Source of the DNA: RGIG3178 sp963674495
GTDB lineage: Bacteria; Bacillota; Clostridia; Christensenellales; QAND01
Length of the DNA stretch: 64,000 nt
Direction: 5' to 3'
Assembly: GCA_963674495.2 (NCBI GenBank)
Contig: CAXXLG010000001.1
Coordinates: forward strand, 992,001 to 1,056,000
Shown here: one piece after another, positions 26,818 through 34,298 of the stretch
How positions within the stretch are numbered: the first letter of the stretch is position 1
Layout of the letters: every line of letters begins with the position of its first letter
Notes under the pieces: generated by a model
What the model was told of the DNA's origin: nothing
Database searches by the model: none
Seen by the model: the letters and a program-made list of their open reading frames with translations, nothing else
Translations under genes and position numbers: made by a program

Positions 26818-27867
26818 TCATTCATTGTTTGTGTATGCTTCAAAGCCTGAGCTGTACACGGTTTCGCCGTTTGGCAGCACCCACAGCGCTTCCACATCGG
26901 ATTGGCTTTCAATATAGGCCTGCCCCTGTTCCAGTGGCATGCAGAACAACGCGGTTGACAGTGCGTCCGCGATTCCTGAATCCGGACCGATGATGGTAAT
27001 CATGGTATAGAAATTTGCCGGATACAGCGTACTAGGATCGATGATGTGGTGGTAGTTTTGCCCTTCTACCGTATAATACCGCTCATAATTGCCGCTGGTG
27101 ACCACGGTCTTATCCTTCAGATATACGATGGCCATATTTTCACCGGTTTGAGCCCCGTCGCCAGGATCCTGTATCCCGATGTTCCACATCAGCCCCGCTT
27201 CGTCCTTTGCGCCGATGGCTCTGACGTTTCCACCCACGCTGACCAAGCCCATTGTATACCCCTGTTGCTGCGCTAAATTACAGACCTGCTCCACGGCATA
27301 TCCTTTGGCAATCGCGCCGACATCAAGGCTCATATCCGGGTCGGCCAGATATACCGTTGCGTTCGCTTCATCGATCACCACATCGCTGATATCCGTATGC
27401 AATGCCGCTGCCTGAAGATCCGCAAGCGGTGGAAGCTGTGCGTTTTCGGGATCATCTATGCCTCTGGTCCGGTAGTTGTGCCATATCGAAAGCACCGCGC
27501 CATAGGCGACGTTGAACTTTCCATCGGTCTGTACATACATCCGCTTGGCAATCAGCAACAAATCGATGATCCTTTGATCCACCTTGACCGGCTCTATGCC
27601 CGCATTGTCATTGATGGTTTTGATGTTGTTGATCCCATCATAGTTGTTGTAGATGTCATATAGCCGGTGATATTCCTCAAGGTTGTCATAGAAAAGTTGG
27701 GCAAATACCGCAAATTCCTCTTTATCGGGCATGTATGCCACAATGCGGGTGACCGTATCGAACAAAACTAAAAATTCCGCCTCAAAGCGCTTCCTTCTCT
27801 GCCCACATGCCATCAGATTCAACAACATCGCCAGGGATATGATCGCGGCTGCCATTCTTTTTAACAT
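26818..27867 (-). CDS. fmnB: ApbE-family FAD:protein FMN transferase, lipoprotein (FmnB-like)
   Basis: 349 residues from the ATG at 27867, with AAAGGTGAGG upstream. A lipoprotein signal ends at LMAC (Cys about 21). ApbE landmarks follow: FDTVTRIVAYMP, a NTNDN-like region, SLDVGAIAKGYAVEQV, GLVSVGGNVRAIG, WNIGIQDP, VTSGNYERYY and HHIIDPSTLYPA. These enzymes attach FMN covalently to Ser/Thr of extracytoplasmic proteins. Being last in the electron transfer operon, its likely target is the neighbouring FMN-binding lipoprotein. A terminator-like hairpin lies between the two genes and may lower its expression. Confidence 0.93.
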   Translation of the reverse strand: MLKRMAAAIISLAMLLNLMACGQRRKRFEAEFLVLFDTVTRIVAYMPDKEEFAVFAQLFYDNLEEYHRLYDIYNNYDGINNIKTINDNAGIEPVKVDQRIIDLLLIAKRMYVQTDGKFNVAYGAVLSIWHNYRTRGIDDPENAQLPPLADLQAAALHTDISDVVIDEANATVYLADPDMSLDVGAIAKGYAVEQVCNLAQQQGYTMGLVSVGGNVRAIGAKDEAGLMWNIGIQDPGDGAQTGENMAIVYLKDKTVVTSGNYERYYTVEGQNYHHIIDPSTLYPANFYTMITIIGPDSGIADALSTALFCMPLEQGQAYIESQSDVEALWVLPNGETVYSSGFEAYTNNE

Positions 27868-27887
27868 ATACCTCACCTTTGCATGAA

Positions 27888-27915
27888 AAGAGAGGTAGCG
27901 GTGCTACCTCTCTTA
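27888..27915 (-). terminator. Hairpin terminator/attenuator between the flavoprotein gene and fmnB
   Basis: AAGAGAGGTAGC pairs with GCTACCTCTCTT, followed on the minus strand by TTTT, then only about 20 bases to the fmnB start. No promoter is visible after it, so read-through is probably how fmnB is expressed. Confidence 0.8.
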
Positions 27916-27930
27916 ATCGGCGTTCTTTTT

Positions 27931-28941
27931 CTATTTTGCGTTGGCTGCGCATTCGTCGATGACGGTAATGAAATCCACTACGTGAACGGTCACCGAACTC
28001 GTCAGTTCTGCGTCAGTGGCGTAGCCTTCTTCGCTCACGGCAATGTCGTCAACTTCTGCAGCCGTCTTACCTATGACATAGTCCGCAAACGATGCGGCTT
28101 GCTCGTACCATTCCTTGCCGATTCCGGATGCGGCTTTCATGCCGTAATCGTCACCCAATTCGTTCTTTGTCATAGGTGCAACCGTCAGATCTGTGGAAAT
28201 CATGCCAGTGGCGTCAAAGTTCACCCGGCCCTGAGAAGCATCCAAGACACAGCTTGTGATTACGCCATCCGCGTCGAAGGAGGTCGCAGCATAATAATTA
28301 TACGCTTCCGCCAAACCTTCGGCATCCGCCGTTGCATCTGTGGATCTGCTGATCGTGCTCTCGATGCCCATTCCGAGCGTGTCGCCTTCCTTGGCGCCTA
28401 GATCCTGTGCATTGGCCACGGCCTTGGCAACGCCTTCGATGAAATCGGTGACATGAACGGTTACGGATGCTGCCAGCTCGGTATCGGCGGCGTAGCCGTC
28501 CTCGGTCACCGCAATGCCTTCAACCTGTTCAACGGTCTTGCCGACAACGTAGGCTGCAAATGCATTCGCCTGCTCGTTCCATTCCTTACCAATTCCCGAA
28601 ACAGCACCCATCCCATATGCATCGCCAAGCTCCTGTTTCGACTCGAACGCGGTATCCAATGCGGTGGTGATCTCCCCGGCATTGGTGAAGTTGACCTTGG
28701 GCTGCACAGCGTCGATCATACAACTCACGATGACACCGTTCTTATCCACCAATACAGCTATGACGGTGGAATCCGCCTCCGCCAAGCCCTCGGCATCCGC
28801 CGTTGCATCGGTTGATTTGCTCAGCGATGAAATGACCGCCAAGCCCGTTTTCACAGCGGCTGCAGTGGTTGGGGTCGTGCATCCGGCCACCATGGCCAGA
28901 ATAAAGCATATCCCCAGCATTAATGCCAAACTCTTTTTCAT
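27931..28941 (-). CDS. pplA: FMN-binding lipoprotein with two tandem flavin domains (PplA-like)
   Basis: 336 residues. The lipoprotein signal ends at MVAGC. Two copies of one domain follow (about 33-185 and 195-336). They share STDATADAEGLAEA near the start, YGM-A-SGIGKEW-EQA, FA-YV-GKT and SVTVHV-DFI. This is the PplA-type flavoprotein of extracellular electron transfer, which receives FMN from an ApbE enzyme and carries electrons outside the membrane. The Thr in each STDAT is a possible flavin attachment site, by analogy with the (S/T)xAT motif; this is inference. Two domains per chain allow two flavins. An AGGAGGGG ribosome site precedes the ATG. Position between eetB and fmnB supports the role. 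Confidence 0.85.
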   Translation of the reverse strand: MKKSLALMLGICFILAMVAGCTTPTTAAAVKTGLAVISSLSKSTDATADAEGLAEADSTVIAVLVDKNGVIVSCMIDAVQPKVNFTNAGEITTALDTAFESKQELGDAYGMGAVSGIGKEWNEQANAFAAYVVGKTVEQVEGIAVTEDGYAADTELAASVTVHVTDFIEGVAKAVANAQDLGAKEGDTLGMGIESTISRSTDATADAEGLAEAYNYYAATSFDADGVITSCVLDASQGRVNFDATGMISTDLTVAPMTKNELGDDYGMKAASGIGKEWYEQAASFADYVIGKTAAEVDDIAVSEEGYATDAELTSSVTVHVVDFITVIDECAANAK

Positions 28942-28966
28942 CTTTTCCCCTCCTATTTGTTCTTTT

Positions 28967-29509
28967 TTATAATAAACCAGTATTTTTCAGCGCTGGCATT
29001 ATAAACCTTAAAAGCGTGGCGGTCACAATGCCTGCAGCCACGCCCGCAATGACCAGAATGGGCAGATATGCCCACAAGTTCATGTTGGTGTAGATAATGG
29101 AAATCGCAACGTATTGCCCCATGTTATGGGAGACCGCACCACAAATGCTGATCAAAAGATACGATATCCTTTTTTTGTACAGGTACAACAGCACCGCCAT
29201 CACGGTTACGGACAGAAAACCACCACAAAAGCTCAACAGTCCGGCGATCATGCCGCGCGTAAAGCTTACGAACAGCGCTTTGAGTGCCACGATCGTATAC
29301 GCCTTGCCCTTGCCCAGAAAGAACAATGTATACATGACCACGATGTTGGGCAATCCCAACTTGACGCCCGGTACCGGAATTAATGGCGGCAGCGCGTTTT
29401 CCACCAACGACAAGACCAGAGCCGTGGCAAACAGCAACGCAGTCAACACCAGTTGCTTCGTGCCGTTCACCTGCAAAGCAATATCATTTTCGGCAATTTT
29501 CTTATCCAT
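28967..29509 (-). CDS. eetB: Membrane protein EetB (Gx transporter family)
   Basis: 180 residues with five or so membrane helices (for example VLTALLFATALVLSLVENAL, VVMYTLFFLGKGKAYTIVAL, GAVSHNMGQYVAISIIY). The family is annotated as Gx transporter or heptaprenyl diphosphate synthase component I. In Listeria, EetB is the membrane partner of EetA in passing electrons from demethylmenaquinol to extracellular flavoproteins. The motif PVPGVKLGLPNIV is typical. Only 12 bases separate it from eetA, with which it is surely co-transcribed. Confidence 0.88.
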   Translation of the reverse strand: MDKKIAENDIALQVNGTKQLVLTALLFATALVLSLVENALPPLIPVPGVKLGLPNIVVMYTLFFLGKGKAYTIVALKALFVSFTRGMIAGLLSFCGGFLSVTVMAVLLYLYKKRISYLLISICGAVSHNMGQYVAISIIYTNMNLWAYLPILVIAGVAAGIVTATLLRFIMPALKNTGLL

Positions 29510-29521
29510 GATACTTCCTTA

Positions 29522-29914
29522 TTATGGCCCGATTACGATATCTGGATCATCACCGCTACGCTGTCCGGCCGGGACAATCTTTAGCACGATGCCGTTTGGC
29601 AGACAGGCCGCGCTTTGACCGATCACGCTGAGTTTTCCGCTTTTTACGCAAATTTGATCCGGGCAGTCCGATGATTCAAAGCAAATCTGTCCATCCGAAT
29701 ATACATGCAATACCACATGCTCATTCTGAGGAATGGAAAATGTCCGATCCTCTCCGGTGCCAAGATCGACAGTTTCAACCAATTCTCCGTAATAGTAGAT
29801 CTCCGCCTTGGCCGCATGCCCGGCATTTAGTGCGCGGTATACGCCCATAACCGCCAATGCGATTCCTATGATTACGACAATTACGATAAAATCCGTCTTT
29901 TTTACAAACTTCAT
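29522..29914 (-). CDS. eetA: EetA, NusG domain II-type membrane-anchored protein
   Basis: 130 residues: one N-terminal helix (about 9-28) followed by a small beta domain of the NusG_II/DUF5 type (AEIYYYGELVETVDL, HVVLHVYSDGQICFESSDCP). The sequence CPDQICVKSGKLSVIGQSAACLPNGIVLKI is the family landmark, with two conserved cysteine motifs. In the Listeria electron transfer system EetA is exposed at the outer face of the membrane and works with EetB. It lies 7 bases from the UbiA-type gene, in the middle of the operon. Confidence 0.9.
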   Translation of the reverse strand: MKFVKKTDFIVIVVIIGIALAVMGVYRALNAGHAAKAEIYYYGELVETVDLGTGEDRTFSIPQNEHVVLHVYSDGQICFESSDCPDQICVKSGKLSVIGQSAACLPNGIVLKIVPAGQRSGDDPDIVIGP

Positions 29915-29921
29915 ATCACTG

Positions 29922-30821
29922 TCACACCAGTAGTCCGCTTAGAAAGATCATAACCATAACCGCTCCGTTGATGATAATATAATTATGTATCGATATTCCA
30001 AACGTCGTCCCCTTCACCTGCTTTTTCAAGAATGCATTAATGTTCTTTTGCACAACCATGATCGTGAGCAAGGACCCAAGACAGATCGGCGGCAGCATAC
30101 GGCTGGCTACCATGGCGATGATGGCCGCATAGCATAGGTAGTAAAGTCCTGCAAACAGATACAGGGCCTTTGTGCCCAAATAATACGGTAGCGTGTACCT
30201 GTTTACCGTAACATCCTTGTTCAAATCACAGATGTTGTTGGCAAGCATGATGTTGGCCGTGGTACAGGCAGGTATGCTCGCAAACAATAATAACCTAGCC
30301 ATCTGCCCAATGTTTATGCTCAGGTCCAGCGCCTGCCCGCTTACGGTAAGCATCATCAGCGATCCAACCGGCCAATTGATGTAAAGGATTAAAAAGGGTA
30401 TAAATATTCCATAGAATATTCCGGACAGGATCTCGCCCAGCGGTTGTCTGGAAATAGGGACCGGGCCGTAGGTATACAGGATACCGCACACGAAGCAGAG
30501 CCCGCCGGACAGCAATACAACAATATCCGTCCGATACGCCAAATACAAGCCGCTCAATATGCTGGCCGTCAGCATCACCCATAGAATGGCGCGCGCCGTA
30601 GTTCTTTTGTATGGAAGGTCCATCCCGTTTGTTCTGGTATCGATATAATTGTTGATCGCCGTCGTTGTCATGTCAAACAAGAGCATGGAAGTAAAGAATA
30701 GCATTGTCAGCATCCAACGTATGGGCTGTCGCTGATAGAACAGCAGCGCCAGCGTCATCATGAAAGGAAACAGGCTTGTGATTTTGGTTCTTATCTCGAC
30801 ATATTCTAAGAATCGTTTCAT
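29922..30821 (-). CDS. dmkA: UbiA-type prenyltransferase DmkA (1,4-dihydroxy-2-naphthoate polyprenyltransferase-like)
   Basis: 299 residues and about eight helices. The two aspartate-rich UbiA motifs are present: NNYIDTRTNGMD near residue 57 and NNICDLNKD near residue 200. They bind the prenyl diphosphate magnesium ions. In flavin-based electron transfer loci this enzyme makes a dedicated demethylmenaquinone from 1,4-dihydroxy-2-naphthoate. Where the naphthoate comes from is not shown in this window. It sits 10 bases after dmkB, which supplies the prenyl chain. Confidence 0.9.
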   Translation of the reverse strand: MKRFLEYVEIRTKITSLFPFMMTLALLFYQRQPIRWMLTMLFFTSMLLFDMTTTAINNYIDTRTNGMDLPYKRTTARAILWVMLTASILSGLYLAYRTDIVVLLSGGLCFVCGILYTYGPVPISRQPLGEILSGIFYGIFIPFLILYINWPVGSLMMLTVSGQALDLSINIGQMARLLLFASIPACTTANIMLANNICDLNKDVTVNRYTLPYYLGTKALYLFAGLYYLCYAAIIAMVASRMLPPICLGSLLTIMVVQKNINAFLKKQVKGTTFGISIHNYIIINGAVMVMIFLSGLLV

Positions 30822-30831
30822 TCGCCGTACC

Positions 30832-31806
30832 CTAATCCTGCGCTACCCTTTTCAGTATCGCCGTTATCCTAACGCGCTTTTCATCCGTCATTGCAAGCAT
30901 GTCCACAATTTGCGTGCACTTGGCGAAATACCGCTCTGCCAACTGATGCGTATAGTCCAATCCGCCCCAAGTCACAACGGCTTCGTTGAGTTCTTCCCTG
31001 GTGATTGCATGCGCCCTCATCCTGTCTTTAAGCGCCTGCGAATTGTTCAGCGCGTGGATGAGCGGTAACGTAATCACGTTTTGTTCATAATCGGATTGAA
31101 CGGTTTTCTTTGCTATCTTCTGTGTGGACTCGAAGTCGTTGCAGTCGTCCATCAGCTGAAAGATCATACCGGTATACCAACCCAGCCGCTTATACCGTTT
31201 GATTTGATCAGCATCGCAACCGCTGATAGATGCGCCCACGTAAAACGATGATTCAAAAAGCGCCGCAGTTTTGCCCGATATAATCTTCAGATATTCAAAA
31301 ACGGATAGATCCAGATTGCCGTTGTTCATATGCTGGCTCAACTCGCCATAGCATATCTGTGCAACATAGCCCGGCAAATCAAAGTTGCTGTATTCTTCCC
31401 TGTACGGAGCTGAAGCTGCCATGTTCAGTGCCACGCTCAACAAATAATCGCCACAGATCACGGCCGTACGCTTGCCAAATTTCTTCTGCAACGACGGAAT
31501 CCCGCGGCGCACGTCCGCATTGTCTATAATGTCGTCGTGCACCAGCGTTGCCAAATGCAGAATCTCGGTTGCCGCTGCAAACTTCACAGCGTTTCCCTCA
31601 ATGCGATCCTGCTCGTTGAGCGCACATGCCAACAGGGACGTTGCGCGTATAAACTTACCCTGTGCACCCAGCAAATGCCGTGTATATTGTTTGATGATAA
31701 CGGGCGAAGCGGACAGTACGCGCTTTACCTCGTCTTTCGTTGATTCACAGGCAACATCAAAAGTCAGCTGTACGCCATTGTTTTCACCATCGTTTTTGTC
31801 AATCAT
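30832..31806 (-). CDS. dmkB: Polyprenyl diphosphate synthase DmkB
   Basis: 324 residues of the trans-polyprenyl synthase family. The first aspartate-rich motif is LVHDDIIDNADVRRG (about 85-100), the second is LMDDCNDFE (about 210-218), where DDxxD is changed to DDCND. GKFIRATSLL at the N-terminus binds isopentenyl diphosphate. It makes the side chain for the quinone attached by DmkA. Its start overlaps the end of ndh2 by 8 bases. Confidence 0.93.
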   Translation of the reverse strand: MIDKNDGENNGVQLTFDVACESTKDEVKRVLSASPVIIKQYTRHLLGAQGKFIRATSLLACALNEQDRIEGNAVKFAAATEILHLATLVHDDIIDNADVRRGIPSLQKKFGKRTAVICGDYLLSVALNMAASAPYREEYSNFDLPGYVAQICYGELSQHMNNGNLDLSVFEYLKIISGKTAALFESSFYVGASISGCDADQIKRYKRLGWYTGMIFQLMDDCNDFESTQKIAKKTVQSDYEQNVITLPLIHALNNSQALKDRMRAHAITREELNEAVVTWGGLDYTHQLAERYFAKCTQIVDMLAMTDEKRVRITAILKRVAQD

Positions 31807-33769
31807 GATATAGATAAGACTTTCTTACCAATGGTAATTTCTTCCATGCGCGTTTGAACCAAGGCATGAAGTAGTAATCCAATCCGAGTGTCCGGCCACC
31901 GCCGATGAGAACCGCAATGGCTGCAAAGATCATCCAGAAAGTGCCCAGATACAGACCGGTTGTACAAACAAACATGAGCTGCAATACCAGCGAAAATGCG
32001 GTTGCCGGCATGGTGAACAATCCACCGATCAAGGCCAGTCCGATGAGTATCTCCGCCACCACAATAAAAATCTGCATGCCGATCTGTACCGAATCGTGGG
32101 GCAGGATCACGCCGTTGATGAAGCTGTTCATCAGAGGAACGTCCAGCTTGAATGCATAGTCGCTCAACGTTGCCTGAGACAACTCTTTTCCGCTGACAAA
32201 TATGATTCGGAATAACCCCAAAATATTCTGATTTATGATCGAAACACCCGAAGCTGCGGCTACCACATTGCCACCCGTGCCGGTGGCCGCAGCCACCGCA
32301 TCTACACCGGCTGACGTTGCACCGTTGATGATGTTGTTAAACCATGTGGCGGCGCCATTGAAGAAATCCACCAACTTTGGATCGGAAAGCCAGCCTTCCG
32401 CAATCTTCATCACGCCTTCAAACATCCACACACAGCCCAACCACACGCGTAGCGGCATCAGTAAAAAGCTCGGCGTCCGGTTGGAGAAATGTCCGCCAAC
32501 AAAACTCCTACGGTTTCGTACGGTAAAGAATTCATGCCTGATATAGCTAAATATCTTGTTCCATCCCAGCACCGAGGCGAAATATAGTATGTTGATAAAA
32601 TGCTTGGACAACATCGCAAAGAAGGATGCCAAGCTGAACATATGGTTTGGGAATCCAACCATCGCAACGCCATATCTGCCGCCTATACTGACCATGATTC
32701 CATGGAACTTTGGCTTGTATACCTCCATTGGGCTCTTCCCCGTGATGGCGCTCATGATATTATGTGCAATGGTTCCGGAACAATGCTCGCAGTTCTCCAC
32801 CACCTGCGGGACGGGCGTTTTCTCGCCTTCGGGAATGTAAAACATGTTGTCACCGGCCACATATACGCTTTCATCGTCCAACGAACGCAAATAGGGATCC
32901 ACCTTGATGCGGCCTCGATTGGCGGTTTGATAGACTTTGGCGACCTCTGATGTGATTTCGGCGCTCTCGATGCCCGCCGCCCATATGACGGTCGCCGTTT
33001 TGCGGATTGATTGGACCCCATCCGATTCGGTTTGGATGGAATCCTTTTCGATGGCAATAACCTTGGTCTTAAACATCAATTGGATGCCCATCTTTTTCAT
33101 GCGTCTTTCAACCTTAGCACTGATTTTCTCCGACAACATCGAGCATGCCCGATCCAAAATATCTATATCGTAAATTGTCACCAGCGCACGGTCGATCTCA
33201 TATCTGTCGCAGAGTACGGGTACATATTCCGCCAGCTCGCCCGCCATTTCAACACCGGTAAACCCGGCGCCGACAACATTGAACTGCAACAGGCGCTTTT
33301 TTTCCTCAATATCCGTTTCACGCGCGGCCTTGCGGAACATATCCTCAATATGGTCTTTAAGCAATACCGCATCATCGTAAGACCAAAGTTTAAACGCATT
33401 CTCTTTTGCGCCGGAAACGCCAAAATAAGTCGGCTTTGAGCCTGCAGCCAGAACCAGATAATCGTACGGGTATTGATCTGTTTTACCGATTACGGTTTTA
33501 TTCTCCACGTCAACGGATGTTACCGTATCGAGCTTTACATCCACTTTTCTGCCCGCAAAGACCTTTTTCAGGCTGATTCGAATGCTGTCTTCTTCCACCC
33601 GACTCGCCGCCACTTCGTGAAGTTCCGTCAACATGGTATGGAACGGATTCTTATCAATGAGTGTGACGGACGCATCCTTTATTTTTGCTTTTTTTAGCCG
33701 CTTGGCCAACTTTTTCGCAACGAGGATACCCGAATATCCGGCGCCGATGATTACGATTTCTTTACCCAT
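31799..33769 (-). CDS. ndh2: Type II NADH dehydrogenase Ndh2 with C-terminal membrane domain
   Basis: 656 residues. The first 400 form a two-dinucleotide-fold flavoprotein: FAD site IVIIGAGYSGILVAKKLAKRL, NADH site NVVGAGFTGVEMAGELAEYV, and VIWAAGIES with VYVAGDNMF near the end of the FAD domain. The last 250 residues have several membrane helices (DoxX-like; LRVWLGCVWMFEGVMKIAEG, VVAEILIGLALIGGLF, GTFWMIFAAIAVLIGGG) and an Ala/Gly-rich loop. The same two-part layout is found in the Ndh2 of Listeria electron transfer. It oxidises NADH and reduces the demethylmenaquinone pool without pumping protons. First gene of the operon, with a clear promoter. Confidence 0.93.
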   Translation of the reverse strand: MGKEIVIIGAGYSGILVAKKLAKRLKKAKIKDASVTLIDKNPFHTMLTELHEVAASRVEEDSIRISLKKVFAGRKVDVKLDTVTSVDVENKTVIGKTDQYPYDYLVLAAGSKPTYFGVSGAKENAFKLWSYDDAVLLKDHIEDMFRKAARETDIEEKKRLLQFNVVGAGFTGVEMAGELAEYVPVLCDRYEIDRALVTIYDIDILDRACSMLSEKISAKVERRMKKMGIQLMFKTKVIAIEKDSIQTESDGVQSIRKTATVIWAAGIESAEITSEVAKVYQTANRGRIKVDPYLRSLDDESVYVAGDNMFYIPEGEKTPVPQVVENCEHCSGTIAHNIMSAITGKSPMEVYKPKFHGIMVSIGGRYGVAMVGFPNHMFSLASFFAMLSKHFINILYFASVLGWNKIFSYIRHEFFTVRNRRSFVGGHFSNRTPSFLLMPLRVWLGCVWMFEGVMKIAEGWLSDPKLVDFFNGAATWFNNIINGATSAGVDAVAAATGTGGNVVAAASGVSIINQNILGLFRIIFVSGKELSQATLSDYAFKLDVPLMNSFINGVILPHDSVQIGMQIFIVVAEILIGLALIGGLFTMPATAFSLVLQLMFVCTTGLYLGTFWMIFAAIAVLIGGGRTLGLDYYFMPWFKRAWKKLPLVRKSYLYHD

Positions 33770-33863
33770 CGTATTCCCTTTCGCATTTGTTCATTTTTGA
33801 TTGATTAATGTTGAGGATACCGTCCTTCTATTGTTTGAGAACCTAACCATCTAATTAATGAGG

Positions 33864-33892
33864 ATTTTACCATCCGGGTATATTTTTGTCAA
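33864..33892 (-). promoter_or_regulatory. Near-consensus sigma-A promoter of the electron transfer operon
   Basis: On the minus strand TTGACA (33887-33892) and TAAAAT (33864-33869) are exactly 17 bases apart. Transcription would begin near 33857, giving a leader of about 90 bases before ndh2. Confidence 0.8.
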
Positions 33893-33902
33893 ACCACCGC
33901 GA

Positions 33903-34143
33903 TTATATGATCAAAGTGCGAAAATGCGGGTATATAGCGGTTTGTTTGATAATATTTTGCACGTCAGGCGCGTTTTTGATGGTGTTTTTAAGTGTCCGCC
34001 ACAACGGTTGATCCTTGACTGTTCGCACGTATTTATGTGGGTCGACCTCCATGAATAGACGTCATTTGCTGTATCCCAAAATGGACTTGAAGACATCAAA
34101 CCAAGTCGTTGTTTTTGTTAACGGTGCTTTATTGTTCTGTCAT
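33903..34143 (-). pseudogene. Small unidentified gene, apparently decayed
   Basis: The 3' part, from ATG 34052 to a stop at 33903, encodes 49 residues (MEVDPHKYVRTVKDQPLW, KNTIKNAPDVQNIIKQTAIY, PHFRTLII). Four codons before that ATG there is a TGA, and upstream of it the same frame reads NKAPLTKTTTWFDVFKSILG then YSK. With a further shift it reaches an ATG at 34143. The sequence is protein-like throughout. I do not recognise it. No ribosome site precedes ATG 34052, so I favour a decayed gene of about 75 residues over a live 49-residue one. Confidence 0.4.
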
Positions 34144-34298
34144 TATGAATGTATAGAAAAATCACATGATTCTACGATACATGGCTTTTAACGAGGGGAA
34201 GTGTGTAAAAAACAGCATCCCGCCAAAAACATGGCATCGCTCGATCCGATGGGCTTTTATGGAAATAAATGATAAACAACCAACCGATGCGGGCATGG

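Noticed and set aside
33903..34143. Selenocysteine or read-through at the internal TGA
   Set aside because: No bacterial selenocysteine hairpin is visible after the TGA, and a second frame change is needed upstream.
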